Shown here in pieces: positions 43,560 through 52,890 of a stretch of 64,000 bases of DNA. A program made the position numbers and the translations under genes. Every line of letters starts with the position of its first letter. Within the stretch, counting starts at the first letter, position 1. Source of the DNA: an uncultured Bacteroidota bacterium. GTDB lineage: Bacteria; Bacteroidota; Bacteroidia; Bacteroidales; F082. The notes beneath the pieces are model-generated. The model searched no databases. It saw only the letters and a program-made list of their open reading frames with translations, and was not told the origin of the DNA. The stretch lies in NCBI GenBank assembly GCA_913009685.1, contig CAJVXP010000009.1, positions 1 to 64,000 on the forward strand. Reading direction: 5' to 3'.

Positions 43560-45656
43560 ATGAAAAAATATGGCATCTTATTACTCATCGTCCTGTTTGG
43601 TTTTTCTGCCTGTAAACAGACAAACCGGATAAAACAGCAAAAAGCAAACCTCATTGAAAAACCCAACCTCAAGCTTTCCAGCGATATTATGACGCCGGAA
43701 GTTTTATGGTCTTTTGGCCGCCTGAGCGACATTCAGCTTTCGCCCGATGGCAAAACCCTTGTTTACGGGGTAACTTATTACAGCAAAAAGCAAAATAAAG
43801 GCAACCGCGAACTTTATAGTATAGGTGTGGACGGTAGAAACCTAAAACAGCTTACCCACACGGCCGGCAGCGAATACAATGCCCTTTGGCGGCCTGATGG
43901 CAAGAAAATCGGTTTTCTTTCCGCTCGTAATGGCTCCATGCAGCTATGGGAAATAAATCCCGATGGCTCCGACCCGATACAGATATCCCATTTCAAAGGC
44001 GGCATTACAGGTTTTAAATATGCTCCCGATGGAAAAAAAATTCTCTTTACCGCAGAGGTAAAAATTGACAAAACACCCCGCGACATTTATCCCGATCTGC
44101 CCAAAACCACAGGCAGAATTTACACCGACCTGATGTATCGCCACTGGGATACATGGGTTGACAGTTACAGTCATATCTTTGTTGCCAGTTACGATGGCTC
44201 TTCCCTGAAAAAGATCGTTGACATCATGAAAGGGGAACCTTACGAAAGTCCCATGAAACCCTTTGGTGGCATGGAACAAATAAACTGGACTCCCGATTCC
44301 AAAACTATTGCTTACACATGTCGCAAAAAGAAAGGACTTGCCTACACCCTTTCCACCAACTCAGATATCTACTTTTATCATCTGGCTGACAAAACCACTC
44401 AAAATATGACCAACGGCATGATGGGTTACGATGTGGCTCCGGTGTTTTCCCCCGATGGAAAATTTATGGCCTGGGAAAGTATGAAACACGACGGCTATGA
44501 GTCGGACAAAAACCGCCTTTTCATTATGAATCTGAAGACCGGTGAAAAAGCCGACTACACCAGAGATTTTGACCAAAACGCTCACGGTCTGGAATGGAGC
44601 AAAAATGGAAAATATGTTTACTTTATCAGTGACTGGCATGCTTCGGACGATATTTACCGGTTGGATGTTAAAAAAGGCAGGATCACCAAAGTTACCGAAG
44701 GCATCCACGATTACACCAATGTGATTCCGGCAGGTAAAACACTTTATGCCACACGCATGAGCATGTCGATGCCTGTTGAGGTTTATGCTGTAAATGCTAA
44801 AAACGGAGATGCCCGGCAGGTTACGTCCACCAACAAAGACCTCCTTGACCAACTTACCATGGGCAAGATTGAAAAACGCTGGGTAAAAACGACGGATGGC
44901 AAACAAGAGCTTACCTGGGTAATTTATCCGCCTCATTTTAATCCTGACAAAAAGTATTCCGCACTCCTTTACTGCCAGGGCGGCCCGCAGAGCACGGTCA
45001 GCCAGTTTTGGTCATACCGCTGGAATTTCCAGATGATGGCAGCCAACAATTACATTATTGTTGCTCCTAACCGCCGGGGGCTTCCCGGATTCGGCACCAA
45101 ATGGAATGAAGAAATCAGCGGTAACTACGGTGGTCAGGTTATGAAAGACTATTTCAGCGCCATCGATTCGCTGAAAAAAGAGCCTTACATCGACGAAAAC
45201 CGGCTTGGCGCTGTAGGCGCTTCTTTCGGCGGTTATTCCATTTACTGGATTGCCGGCCACAACCTGAACCACAGGTTTAAAGCGCTTATCGCTCACGATG
45301 GCATGTTCGATCTGAAGTCGATGTATCTCGAAACTGACGAAATGTGGTTCGTAAACTGGGATTTGGGTGGCCCCTTCTGGGACAAAAGCAACAAAGTGGC
45401 TCAGCATACTTACGCTACAGCTTCGCCAAGTAATTTTGTACAAAACTGGAATGCTCCCATTTTGGTGATTCACTCACAATTGGATTACCGTATTCCGGTA
45501 ACCCAGGGCATGCAGGCTTTTGATGCAGCCGTTCTGCTTCACGTTCCGGCCGAGTTTCTCTACTTCCCGGATGAAAGTCATTGGATACTAAAGCCGCAAA
45601 ACGGCATTTTATGGCAACGTACTTTCTTCAACTGGTTAGACAAATGGCTGAAATAA
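43560..45656 (+). CDS. S9 family (prolyl oligopeptidase-like) peptidase lipoprotein
   Basis: A 698-aa serine peptidase. Lipoprotein signal with lipobox FGFSAC. An N-terminal beta-propeller of TolB/PD40-like blades (LSPDGKTLVYG, WRPDGKKIGFLS, YAPDGKKILFTA, FSPDGKFMAWES) gates the active site. The C-terminal alpha/beta-hydrolase has nucleophile GASFGGYS, Asp in SQLDYRIPV and His in DESHWI. It likely cleaves short peptides in the periplasm, in line with the other exported peptidases in the window. Confidence 0.92.
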   Translation: MKKYGILLLIVLFGFSACKQTNRIKQQKANLIEKPNLKLSSDIMTPEVLWSFGRLSDIQLSPDGKTLVYGVTYYSKKQNKGNRELYSIGVDGRNLKQLTHTAGSEYNALWRPDGKKIGFLSARNGSMQLWEINPDGSDPIQISHFKGGITGFKYAPDGKKILFTAEVKIDKTPRDIYPDLPKTTGRIYTDLMYRHWDTWVDSYSHIFVASYDGSSLKKIVDIMKGEPYESPMKPFGGMEQINWTPDSKTIAYTCRKKKGLAYTLSTNSDIYFYHLADKTTQNMTNGMMGYDVAPVFSPDGKFMAWESMKHDGYESDKNRLFIMNLKTGEKADYTRDFDQNAHGLEWSKNGKYVYFISDWHASDDIYRLDVKKGRITKVTEGIHDYTNVIPAGKTLYATRMSMSMPVEVYAVNAKNGDARQVTSTNKDLLDQLTMGKIEKRWVKTTDGKQELTWVIYPPHFNPDKKYSALLYCQGGPQSTVSQFWSYRWNFQMMAANNYIIVAPNRRGLPGFGTKWNEEISGNYGGQVMKDYFSAIDSLKKEPYIDENRLGAVGASFGGYSIYWIAGHNLNHRFKALIAHDGMFDLKSMYLETDEMWFVNWDLGGPFWDKSNKVAQHTYATASPSNFVQNWNAPILVIHSQLDYRIPVTQGMQAFDAAVLLHVPAEFLYFPDESHWILKPQNGILWQRTFFNWLDKWLK

Positions 45657-45685
45657 AGTGAATTGATTTGACTGAATAATAATTA

Positions 45686-45726
45686 ACCCCTGAACATCAT
45701 TGGCAAATCTGATGATGTTCAGGGGT
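45686..45726 (+). terminator. 15-bp perfect hairpin between S9 peptidase and DUF3078 genes
   Basis: Arms ACCCCTGAACATCAT / ATGATGTTCAGGGGT around an 11-nt loop, 30 bp after the peptidase stop and 14 bp before the next ATG. There is no T-run. The right arm contains the only purine-rich stretch (AGGGG) near the downstream start, so it may act on translation of the second gene as well as on transcript ends. Confidence 0.55.
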
Positions 45727-45740
45727 AATAAATTTAGATA

Positions 45741-46718
45741 ATGGAGATGAAGTTTCGTGTATTTGTTTTGGCGTTTTTATTTTTATCCATGGGACTAATG
45801 GCTGACGTCCCCGCAGATTCCATTCCCCGTGAAAAAGCCGATACCACCAACCCCTGGTCATATAAAGGGAAGTACGCATTTATGATTAATCAGATTGGCT
45901 TTAAAAACTGGGCAGCTGGCGGAGAAAGCTCCCTTTCGGGACGTGCCTCGGTGGACTATCATTTGAAATACAAAAAGAACAAATTCTCGTTTGACCACAC
46001 GGCTCACCTCGCTTACGGTATGGTTGGCTATTTTCATAAAAGAGTTCAAAAGACCGATGACAAAATTGACCTTTCGGTCACCGTTTCCAGCCAGGTTTCC
46101 AAAAAATGGTATTTCAGTAGTATTCTCTCTTTTAAAACACAATTTTCAAAAGGTTACAAAAATCCGGATTTCAGCCATGTGATTTCAGATTTTATGGCCC
46201 CGGGATATGTTACTATATCCACTGGTTTCCGGTTTAATCCCAAAAAGAACTTTGAGCTGTTTATGAGTCCCCTTGCGGGAAAAATAACCTTTGTCCTCGA
46301 CCAAAGCCTCGCTGACAAGGGAGCTTACGGCGTAAAAAAAGCTGTTTATGACTCGCTGGGAAACAGACTGGTGCCCGGCAAAGACCTCTCGGGGCAACTC
46401 GGAATCAATATCCTTAGCAGTTTTCAAACCAAAATTATGGAAAATATCCTTTTCAAAACCCGTGTAAGCCTTTATAATAACTATCTCGAAGAAGAGCCTT
46501 CCAAACGCTGGCAAATAGACATGGACTGGCATAACGAACTGACTTTTAAAGTGAATAAATATTTTTCAACGGTTTTGCTCTTACAATTAAAATATGACCC
46601 CAATGCCATGTTTCCCATTTACGAAAATGTTGATGGTACGAGCACGATAGTTTCTGAAAAAAGCAAGCTGCAATGGAAAGAATCGCTGGGTTTAAGTTTC
46701 TTATACCGCATTGAATAA
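45741..46718 (+). CDS. DUF3078 outer-membrane-type protein
   Basis: A 325-aa exported protein. Signal peptide (KFRVFVLAFLFLSMGLMA) followed by the DUF3078 signature GFKNWAAGGESSLSGRASVDYHLKYKK. Alternating hydrophobic/polar strands and the terminal aromatic-rich strand (WKESLGLSFLYRIE) suggest an outer-membrane beta-barrel. The family is Bacteroidota-specific and of unknown function. The ORF has Met1 and Met3; either is possible. Confidence 0.85.
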   Translation: MEMKFRVFVLAFLFLSMGLMADVPADSIPREKADTTNPWSYKGKYAFMINQIGFKNWAAGGESSLSGRASVDYHLKYKKNKFSFDHTAHLAYGMVGYFHKRVQKTDDKIDLSVTVSSQVSKKWYFSSILSFKTQFSKGYKNPDFSHVISDFMAPGYVTISTGFRFNPKKNFELFMSPLAGKITFVLDQSLADKGAYGVKKAVYDSLGNRLVPGKDLSGQLGINILSSFQTKIMENILFKTRVSLYNNYLEEEPSKRWQIDMDWHNELTFKVNKYFSTVLLLQLKYDPNAMFPIYENVDGTSTIVSEKSKLQWKESLGLSFLYRIE

Positions 46719-46755
46719 CCGGCATAACTTAACCTGTCTATCTCAATTATTTATT

Positions 46756-46763
46756 TACTTTTG
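46756..46763 (+). promoter_or_regulatory. -7 box (TACTTTTG) of ugd
   Basis: Exact TAnnTTTG match 29 bp before the ugd ATG at 46793. Confidence 0.55.
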
Positions 46764-46792
46764 AAGATTATATTAACTGAAAAAAAGAAAAT

Positions 46793-48121
46793 ATGAAGAT
46801 AATAATGGTTGGTACCGGTTACGTCGGATTAGTAACCGGTTCTTGTTTTGCCGAAGTAGGCATTGACGTTACCTGCATTGACATAGATCAACAAAAAATT
46901 GAAAACCTGAAAAAGGGAATCTTACCCATTTACGAACCGGGACTGGAAGAGCTGGTTAAAAGAAACACAGAGAAAGAACGGCTTAAATTCAGCACGGAAC
47001 TTTCGAAAAATCTGGATGATGCTGATGTTATTTTCGGCGCTGTGGGAACACCGCCGGATGAAGATGGAAGCGCCGATCTAAAATATGTTTTGGGAGTAGC
47101 CAGGGAAGTGGGACAACACATGACCAAATACCTTTTGATGGTTACCAAAAGTACGGTTCCTGTGGGAACAGCCGAAAAAGTCAGAGCTGCCATTCAGGGA
47201 GAACTGGACAAAAGAGGAGTAAACATCCCCTTTGATGTGGCTTCCAATCCGGAGTTCCTGAAAGAGGGCGCAGCAGTGGAGGATTTCCTGAAACCCGACC
47301 GGATTGTGGTAGGGTTGGATTCGGACAAAGCAAAAAAAATTATGGAACGGCTTTACAAACCTTTCACCATGAACGGACATCCTGTTATTTTCATGGACAT
47401 TATTTCTGCCGAAATGACAAAATATGCCGCTAACTCCATGCTGGCTACAAAGATTAGCTTTATGAACGACATTGCCAACCTGTGTGAGATTGTCGGTGCC
47501 GATGTAAATTTTGTACGGAAAGGTATTGGCTCCGACCGGCGTATTGGTCCTTATTTTATTTATCCCGGCACGGGTTACGGCGGTTCCTGCTTCCCTAAAG
47601 ATGTGAAAGCGCTGATTATGACTGCTGAGAAAAACGGTTATAATATGGAAGTGCTTAAAGCTGTGGAAAATGTCAACGAACGGCAGAAATCTGTTCTTTT
47701 CGGAAAAGCGATGCATTATTTCGATGGTGACCTGAAAGGGAAAACTTTCGCTTTGTGGGGATTGGCATTTAAGCCGCAAACCGATGATATGCGTGAAGCT
47801 CCTTCACTTGTCATCATTAAAAAGCTGCTGGATGCCGGCGCCAAAGTGAAGGCTTATGATCCTGTTGCCCTGGAAGAAGCCCGGCGAATCCTGGGAGACT
47901 CTGTCCAGCTGATTGATGACCAGTATGAAGTACTCATCGATGCCGAAGGTCTTTTTGTAATTACCGAATGGCCTGAATTCAAATACCCCAATTTAAAGAT
48001 AATAGACAGGCTGTTAAAAGGGAAAGTCATTTTTGACGGACGTAACATTTACAGCCCTGATGATCTGGCGGAAGCCGGCTTTGACTACTTCGGCATCGGA
48101 CGAAACAATACAAATAAATAA
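46793..48121 (+). CDS. ugd: UDP-glucose 6-dehydrogenase
   Basis: A 442-aa NAD-dependent enzyme oxidising UDP-glucose to UDP-glucuronate in two steps. N-terminal Rossmann motif MVGTGYVGLVTGSCFAEVG; catalytic cysteine in GTGYGGSCFPKDVKAL; C-terminal Rossmann region FALWGLAFKPQTDDMREAPS. Its product feeds the UXS enzyme encoded next, so the pair makes UDP-xylose for surface polysaccharides. Confidence 0.95.
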   Translation: MKIIMVGTGYVGLVTGSCFAEVGIDVTCIDIDQQKIENLKKGILPIYEPGLEELVKRNTEKERLKFSTELSKNLDDADVIFGAVGTPPDEDGSADLKYVLGVAREVGQHMTKYLLMVTKSTVPVGTAEKVRAAIQGELDKRGVNIPFDVASNPEFLKEGAAVEDFLKPDRIVVGLDSDKAKKIMERLYKPFTMNGHPVIFMDIISAEMTKYAANSMLATKISFMNDIANLCEIVGADVNFVRKGIGSDRRIGPYFIYPGTGYGGSCFPKDVKALIMTAEKNGYNMEVLKAVENVNERQKSVLFGKAMHYFDGDLKGKTFALWGLAFKPQTDDMREAPSLVIIKKLLDAGAKVKAYDPVALEEARRILGDSVQLIDDQYEVLIDAEGLFVITEWPEFKYPNLKIIDRLLKGKVIFDGRNIYSPDDLAEAGFDYFGIGRNNTNK

Positions 48122-48135
48122 ATTTTGAACTTCTG

Positions 48136-48167
48136 ACTCCCGGACAACTTATGTTTGGGAGTTTTTT
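48136..48167 (+). terminator. Rho-independent terminator of ugd
   Basis: An 11-bp stem (ACTCCCGGACA / TGTTTGGGAGT with two G-T wobbles), 5-nt loop and a run of six T. It starts 14 bp after the ugd stop. The right arm overlaps a TATGTTTG sequence (48150-48157) that also fits a -7 box for the next gene. Confidence 0.75.
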
Positions 48168-48181
48168 AAATACTTTTGGTT

Positions 48182-49132
48182 ATGAAACGAATTCTTGTTA
48201 CGGGAGGAGCTGGTTTTATCGGGTCTCACCTTTGCAAACGCCTTCTACACGAAGGAAACGAAGTTATCTCTCTCGATAATTATTTTACAGGACAAAAAAG
48301 AAACATTGTCTCCCTCATGGATGATCCCTATTTTGAGGTGGTTCGCCACGATGTTACCAGCCCTTATTTTGTGGAGGTTGATCAGATTTTCAATCTGGCT
48401 TGTCCTGCTTCTCCCATTCATTATCAATATAATCCCATAAAAACGGTAAAGACCTCGGTTATGGGAGCCATAAACATGTTGGGACTGGCAAAAAGAGTTC
48501 GTGCCAAAGTTCTTCAGGCTTCTACCAGTGAAGTTTACGGCGACCCGCAGGTTCACCCGCAAACGGAAGATTACTGGGGTCATGTGAATCCTGTCGGACT
48601 GCGATCATGCTACGATGAGGGCAAAAGGGTTTCCGAAACTTTGTTCATGAACTACCATCATCAGAACAATGTAAAAATTAAGATTATCCGTATTTTTAAT
48701 ACCTATGGACCCAACATGCATCCCCACGACGGACGGGTCGTCTCCAACTTTATCATGCAGGCACTTCGTGGCAAGGATATCACAATTTATGGAGATGGCC
48801 GGCAGACCCGTAGCTTCCAGTATGTGGACGATTTGGTAGAAGGTATGATAAAAATGATGGCTACCGGTGATGAATTTATCGGTCCGGTAAACATTGGCAA
48901 TCCGATAGAATTTACCATCCTGGAACTGGCCGAAAAGATTATCGGCATGATTGGAAGCAAATCAAAGCTTATTTATCATCCGCTTCCCTCCGATGATCCC
49001 ATGCAACGCAATCCGGATATCAGTCTTGCTAAAGAAAAACTTAACTGGGAACCAAAAATTCCCCTGGAAAAAGGGCTGAAGAAAACCATTCAATATTTCG
49101 AGAACCTTATTCGGGAAGATAAGAACATTTGA
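48182..49132 (+). CDS. UDP-glucuronate decarboxylase (UDP-xylose synthase)
   Basis: A 316-aa extended short-chain dehydrogenase. Motifs: [12 protein letters not shown] (NAD binding), [13 protein letters not shown] and the catalytic set in [12 protein letters not shown] and [11 protein letters not shown] (Tyr-x3-Lys), plus [18 protein letters not shown], typical of UXS. It converts UDP-glucuronate from Ugd to UDP-xylose. The ORF-track start (TTG, 48176) is replaced by ATG at 48182. Confidence 0.92.
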   Translation: MKRILVTGGAGFIGSHLCKRLLHEGNEVISLDNYFTGQKRNIVSLMDDPYFEVVRHDVTSPYFVEVDQIFNLACPASPIHYQYNPIKTVKTSVMGAINMLGLAKRVRAKVLQASTSEVYGDPQVHPQTEDYWGHVNPVGLRSCYDEGKRVSETLFMNYHHQNNVKIKIIRIFNTYGPNMHPHDGRVVSNFIMQALRGKDITIYGDGRQTRSFQYVDDLVEGMIKMMATGDEFIGPVNIGNPIEFTILELAEKIIGMIGSKSKLIYHPLPSDDPMQRNPDISLAKEKLNWEPKIPLEKGLKKTIQYFENLIREDKNI

Positions 49133-49134
49133 CC

Positions 49135-50001
49135 ATGAAGGAAATTCTTGTTACGGGCAGCAACGGGCAGCTGGGATCTGAAATCAGGCAGTTGGAAAAG
49201 CAGTATCCCGGTTTTGCTTTTACCTATACCGATGTGGACGAACTGGACCTCACCGATGAAAAAGCGATTAATGATTTTCTGGAAAATTCGACTTTCGACT
49301 ATTGTATTAACTGTGCAGCATACACTGCTGTGGACAAAGCGGAGGACGACCGTGAGCTGGCCATGTTCATCAATGCAACGGCAGTGGAGTTTCTTGCCAA
49401 AGCATGTGCCGGCCACAACGTTTATCTGGTTCATATTTCCACCGATTATGTGTTTGACGGCACAAATTACCGGCCATACGCCGAAACCGACCCGCCTTCG
49501 CCCAACTCTTTTTACGGACTGAGCAAACGCAAAGGAGAAGAGGCGATGGAGCAGTTTGCCTGTAACGGATTGATTATCCGGACAGCTTGGCTTTATTCTT
49601 CTTTTGGCAACAATTTTGTAAAAACCATGCTCCGGCTCGGAAAAGAACGGGAATCGCTGGGCGTGGTAGCCGATCAAATCGGTACACCCACTTATGCCGG
49701 TGACCTGGCACGCGCCATTTTAAATATTCTTTCCGGCGAAAAGTTTCAAGACGACGTAGATATCTATCATTACAGCAACGAAGGCGTTATCAGCTGGTAC
49801 GATTTTGCGCAGGCTATTATGCGTGAGTCGGGAACCCCGTGCCGGATAAATGCCATTGAATCAAAAGATTTCCCGGCTAAAGCCAACCGACCGTTTTACA
49901 GTGTGTTGAACAAAACCAAAATCAAAAGAGATTTCGGACTGGAAGTTCCATACTGGCTCGACAGCCTGAAAATTGTATTGAAACAACTAAACAAGAAGTA
50001 A
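49135..50001 (+). CDS. rfbD: dTDP-4-dehydrorhamnose reductase
   Basis: A 288-aa SDR enzyme completing dTDP-L-rhamnose synthesis. Motifs: VTGSNGQLGSEIRQL, YCINCAAYTAVDKAE, HISTDYVFDGTN and the catalytic YGLSKRKGE. It starts 2 bp after the UXS stop at ATG 49135 (the track start is TTG). rfbA, B and C are not in the window, so they must lie elsewhere if the pathway is complete. Confidence 0.92.
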   Translation: MKEILVTGSNGQLGSEIRQLEKQYPGFAFTYTDVDELDLTDEKAINDFLENSTFDYCINCAAYTAVDKAEDDRELAMFINATAVEFLAKACAGHNVYLVHISTDYVFDGTNYRPYAETDPPSPNSFYGLSKRKGEEAMEQFACNGLIIRTAWLYSSFGNNFVKTMLRLGKERESLGVVADQIGTPTYAGDLARAILNILSGEKFQDDVDIYHYSNEGVISWYDFAQAIMRESGTPCRINAIESKDFPAKANRPFYSVLNKTKIKRDFGLEVPYWLDSLKIVLKQLNKK

Positions 50002-50185
50002 TATAAAGAAATCCATGTTATACAAAATTAAACACAACAGATTCTCACGGTATTCTTCCCCGCAAGGCTAACCAGTGGATGCCTAAGAATTAAACGAATG
50101 TCTGGTTTGGAATTATTTGCATAAAGAAAAAAATGCATATCAAGTTTAACAAATTGATAAACAGAATAATAAAAGCTATAAATCT

Positions 50186-51925
50186 ATGAAAACTATGATA
50201 GATCAAAATGTTCTGGACAAAGCCAACGTGTGGCTTAACGGCGATTACGATGAAGAAACCAAACAAGCCGTTCGCGATATGATGGAAAACAACCCTCAGG
50301 AACTTACCGAAGCTTTTTATCGTGATTTGGAATTCGGAACGGGAGGTTTGCGCGGCATTATGGGAGCCGGCTCCAACCGTATGAACAAATACACTGTTGG
50401 CATGGCAACACAGGGATTCAGCAATTACCTGAAAATGAATTTTCCTGAAAAAGAACAAATCAGCGTTGTCATTGCCTGTGATTCCAGAAACAACAGCCGC
50501 TATTTTTCCGAAGTGGCAGCCAACATTTTTTCCGCTAACGGTATTAAAGTCTATCTGTTTGATGACCTGCGGCCTACGCCGGAACTCTCTTTTGCCATTC
50601 GCCATTTGAAATGCCAGGGCGGCATAATGATTACCGCTTCGCATAACCCTAAGGAATACAACGGCTACAAAGCCTACTGGGAAGATGGAGGCCAGCTGAT
50701 TAGTCCGCACGACAAAAATGTAATTACAGAAGTCAGTAAGATTGGCAATATTGATGACGTTGAATTCTCCGGAAATCCTGCTTTAATTGAAAGTATTGGC
50801 AAAGAGGTGGATAATGTATATCTAAAAAAGGTAAAAGCGCTTTCCCTTTCGCCGGAAGTCATTAAACGCCGGAAAGATTTTAGCATCGTGTACACGCCAT
50901 TGCATGGTACCGGTATTAAGCTGGTTCCGGATTCGCTAACGAATTTCGGCTTCCAAAACGTCCATATCGTTGAAGAGCAGGCTGTTCCCGATGGTAATTT
51001 CCCAACCGTAAAATCACCTAATCCCGAAGAGCCGGCTGCTTTGAAACTGGCCATTGAGAAAGCCAAAGCCATTGGTGCCGACCTGGTTATGGCCACTGAT
51101 CCCGATGGTGACCGGGTGGGTATTGCCGTTAGAAGCGGAAATGATTTTGTTTTGCTGAACGGCAACCAGGCTGCTTCGCTGCTTATCAACTACTTGTTGA
51201 CAAAATGGTCGGAAAACGGCAAGCTTACTGGCAATGAATTCATTGTTAAAACCATCGTAACTTCCGAACTACTTTTTGATTTGGCTGAAAAATACGATGT
51301 GCAGCATTTCGATGTACTCACCGGGTTCAAATACATTGCCGATATTATCAAACGTTTTGAAGGAGAAAAAACCTTTATCGGCGGTGGTGAAGAGAGCTAC
51401 GGATATCTTGTCGGTGATTTTGTCCGCGACAAAGATGCTGTGATTTCCTGCTCGATGATTGCCGAAACGGCCGCATGGGCTGCCGACCAGGGCATTGGCA
51501 TGTATGAAATGCTGAAAGAATTGTATGTGGAATTCGGTTTCTACAAAGAAAAACTTGTTTCCATTGTCAGGAAAGGCAAAGCCGGAGCCGAAGAAATTAA
51601 TAAAATTATGGATGATTTTCGTACCCATCCTCCCAAAACGCTGGGCGGCTCCAAAGTGGTACGTATCAAAGACTACCAAACCGGCATTGACCATGACTTG
51701 GTTACGAACAGCAAAAAGACTATTGATTTACCGAAGTCAAATGTCTTACAATTTTTCACTGAAAACGGTTCAAAGGTGAGCGTTCGCCCTTCCGGGACGG
51801 AGCCGAAAATTAAATTTTATTTCGGCATCAAAGGACAGTTGAGAAAAAAGGAAGATTTCGATAAAATAAATGCCGTATTAGAAGCACAAATTGAAGATAT
51901 CATCTGTGAGCTGAAGCTGAAATAA
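50186..51925 (+). CDS. Phospho-sugar mutase (phosphoglucomutase/phosphomannomutase)
   Basis: A 579-aa alpha-D-phosphohexomutase of the long PGM/PMM2-like type. Phosphoserine loop ITASHNPKEYNGYK, metal loop ATDPDGDRVGIA, sugar loop GGGEESYGYLVGD and the phosphate-binding SVRPSGTEPKIKFY are all intact. It interconverts hexose-1- and hexose-6-phosphates, supplying the nucleotide-sugar genes upstream. The start could be Met1 or Met4. The 50002-50185 spacer shows nothing further. Confidence 0.92.
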   Translation: MKTMIDQNVLDKANVWLNGDYDEETKQAVRDMMENNPQELTEAFYRDLEFGTGGLRGIMGAGSNRMNKYTVGMATQGFSNYLKMNFPEKEQISVVIACDSRNNSRYFSEVAANIFSANGIKVYLFDDLRPTPELSFAIRHLKCQGGIMITASHNPKEYNGYKAYWEDGGQLISPHDKNVITEVSKIGNIDDVEFSGNPALIESIGKEVDNVYLKKVKALSLSPEVIKRRKDFSIVYTPLHGTGIKLVPDSLTNFGFQNVHIVEEQAVPDGNFPTVKSPNPEEPAALKLAIEKAKAIGADLVMATDPDGDRVGIAVRSGNDFVLLNGNQAASLLINYLLTKWSENGKLTGNEFIVKTIVTSELLFDLAEKYDVQHFDVLTGFKYIADIIKRFEGEKTFIGGGEESYGYLVGDFVRDKDAVISCSMIAETAAWAADQGIGMYEMLKELYVEFGFYKEKLVSIVRKGKAGAEEINKIMDDFRTHPPKTLGGSKVVRIKDYQTGIDHDLVTNSKKTIDLPKSNVLQFFTENGSKVSVRPSGTEPKIKFYFGIKGQLRKKEDFDKINAVLEAQIEDIICELKLK

Positions 51926-51960
51926 GACAGGTTTTTTTCAATAAAATTATTGTTTTTGAT

Positions 51961-52195
51961 TAACCTCCTGATTGCCCGGCCGCCAAAGTAGTACGCCGGG
52001 CAGGCAAATCCGGAGGAGTTAGGCTTATACGTTCCCTCCGGGCAGGGATGGCAGTGGCATCCTGTGCTGCGCGGAGGCGATGTGAAGTAAGCGGGAAAGA
52101 GCGACCGGTGGAAGCTCCTTTGCCGCTTTACGGAATACGCCCCCGCACGGTACAGATAGAACGAACAGCCCGGCCGCCCGCCAAAAACAAATATC
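51961..52195. ncRNA. GC-rich structured intergenic element (candidate RNA or repeat)
   Basis: This spacer is strikingly GC-rich against its AT-rich surroundings. It begins with an imperfect hairpin (arms AACCTCCT..GCCCGGC and GCCGGGC..GGAGGAGTT), then TCCCT-CCGGGC-AGGGA. An 11-bp direct repeat, GCCCGGCCGCC, marks both ends (51974-51984 and 52168-52178). It contains no ORF of note beyond a shadow. Similar GC-rich intergenic sequences recur in Bacteroidota genomes as far as I recall; I cannot name a family. It could equally be a mobile repeat. Confidence 0.4.
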
Positions 52196-52213
52196 AGCTA
52201 TAAAAAAAGAAAC

Positions 52214-52221
52214 TATTTTTG
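52214..52221 (+). promoter_or_regulatory. -7 box (TATTTTTG) of the DUF5063 gene
   Basis: Exact TAnnTTTG match 14 bp before the ATG at 52236. Confidence 0.55.
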
Positions 52222-52235
52222 CAAAAAAATTAAGT

Positions 52236-52793
52236 ATGAGTAACGAATCCTTTGACATCACTTTAAAAAAGCCCGTTTTGGAAATACTGACCGTGGCCAA
52301 CGAATATTGTTATTATTTTGAGCATTTGGGGGGAAAATCACACACTGAAATTCTCGAATTTATATACCGTGTCGGGCCGTTGCTTTATTTAAAAGGAAGC
52401 TTAATTCCTGATCTGGAAGTGGAAAACCCCGAGGCCAACGAACGATTTGTTACGCCCGAAGAATGGGAGACGTTGTTTTATTCTCTTCGGAAAATTTTTG
52501 GAAAATACGATGAGTTCTGGATTATCGACCCGCAGTATATTAATGAAAACGAGCCGTTAAAAGCGAGTCTTTCCGAAAACTTAACAGACATTTATCAGGA
52601 CATGAAAGATTTTGTATTGCTCTATCAACGAAATTCTTATGCGGCACGACAGAATGCTGTGAAAGGGATTCGGAAACTCTTTGCAAACCATTGGGGATAT
52701 CGCATTACAAACATCCTGCCGAAAGTACACCATTTGCTACACGAGGAGGATACCGATTCACTTCCTTACATGCAATCGTCAGACATGTTTTAA
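52236..52793 (+). CDS. DUF5063 domain protein
   Basis: A 185-aa cytosolic, mostly helical acidic protein. Segments such as VLTVANEYCYYFE-like (ILTVANEYCYYFEHLG), GPLLYLKGSLIPDLE, DFVLLYQRNS and ANHWGYRITNILPKVHHLL fit DUF5063, a Bacteroidota family of unknown function. It has no catalytic motif I can identify. It precedes the iron transporter by ~100 bp on the same strand. Confidence 0.8.
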   Translation: MSNESFDITLKKPVLEILTVANEYCYYFEHLGGKSHTEILEFIYRVGPLLYLKGSLIPDLEVENPEANERFVTPEEWETLFYSLRKIFGKYDEFWIIDPQYINENEPLKASLSENLTDIYQDMKDFVLLYQRNSYAARQNAVKGIRKLFANHWGYRITNILPKVHHLLHEEDTDSLPYMQSSDMF

Positions 52794-52890
52794 AGGAGTC
52801 TGTGGGAAAAATAATACCGTGAGTCAGGTATTTTTTAATTGATGGAAAGAAGCGTATTTTGCAAATAAATAAAAAAATGGAAAAGAGAAT

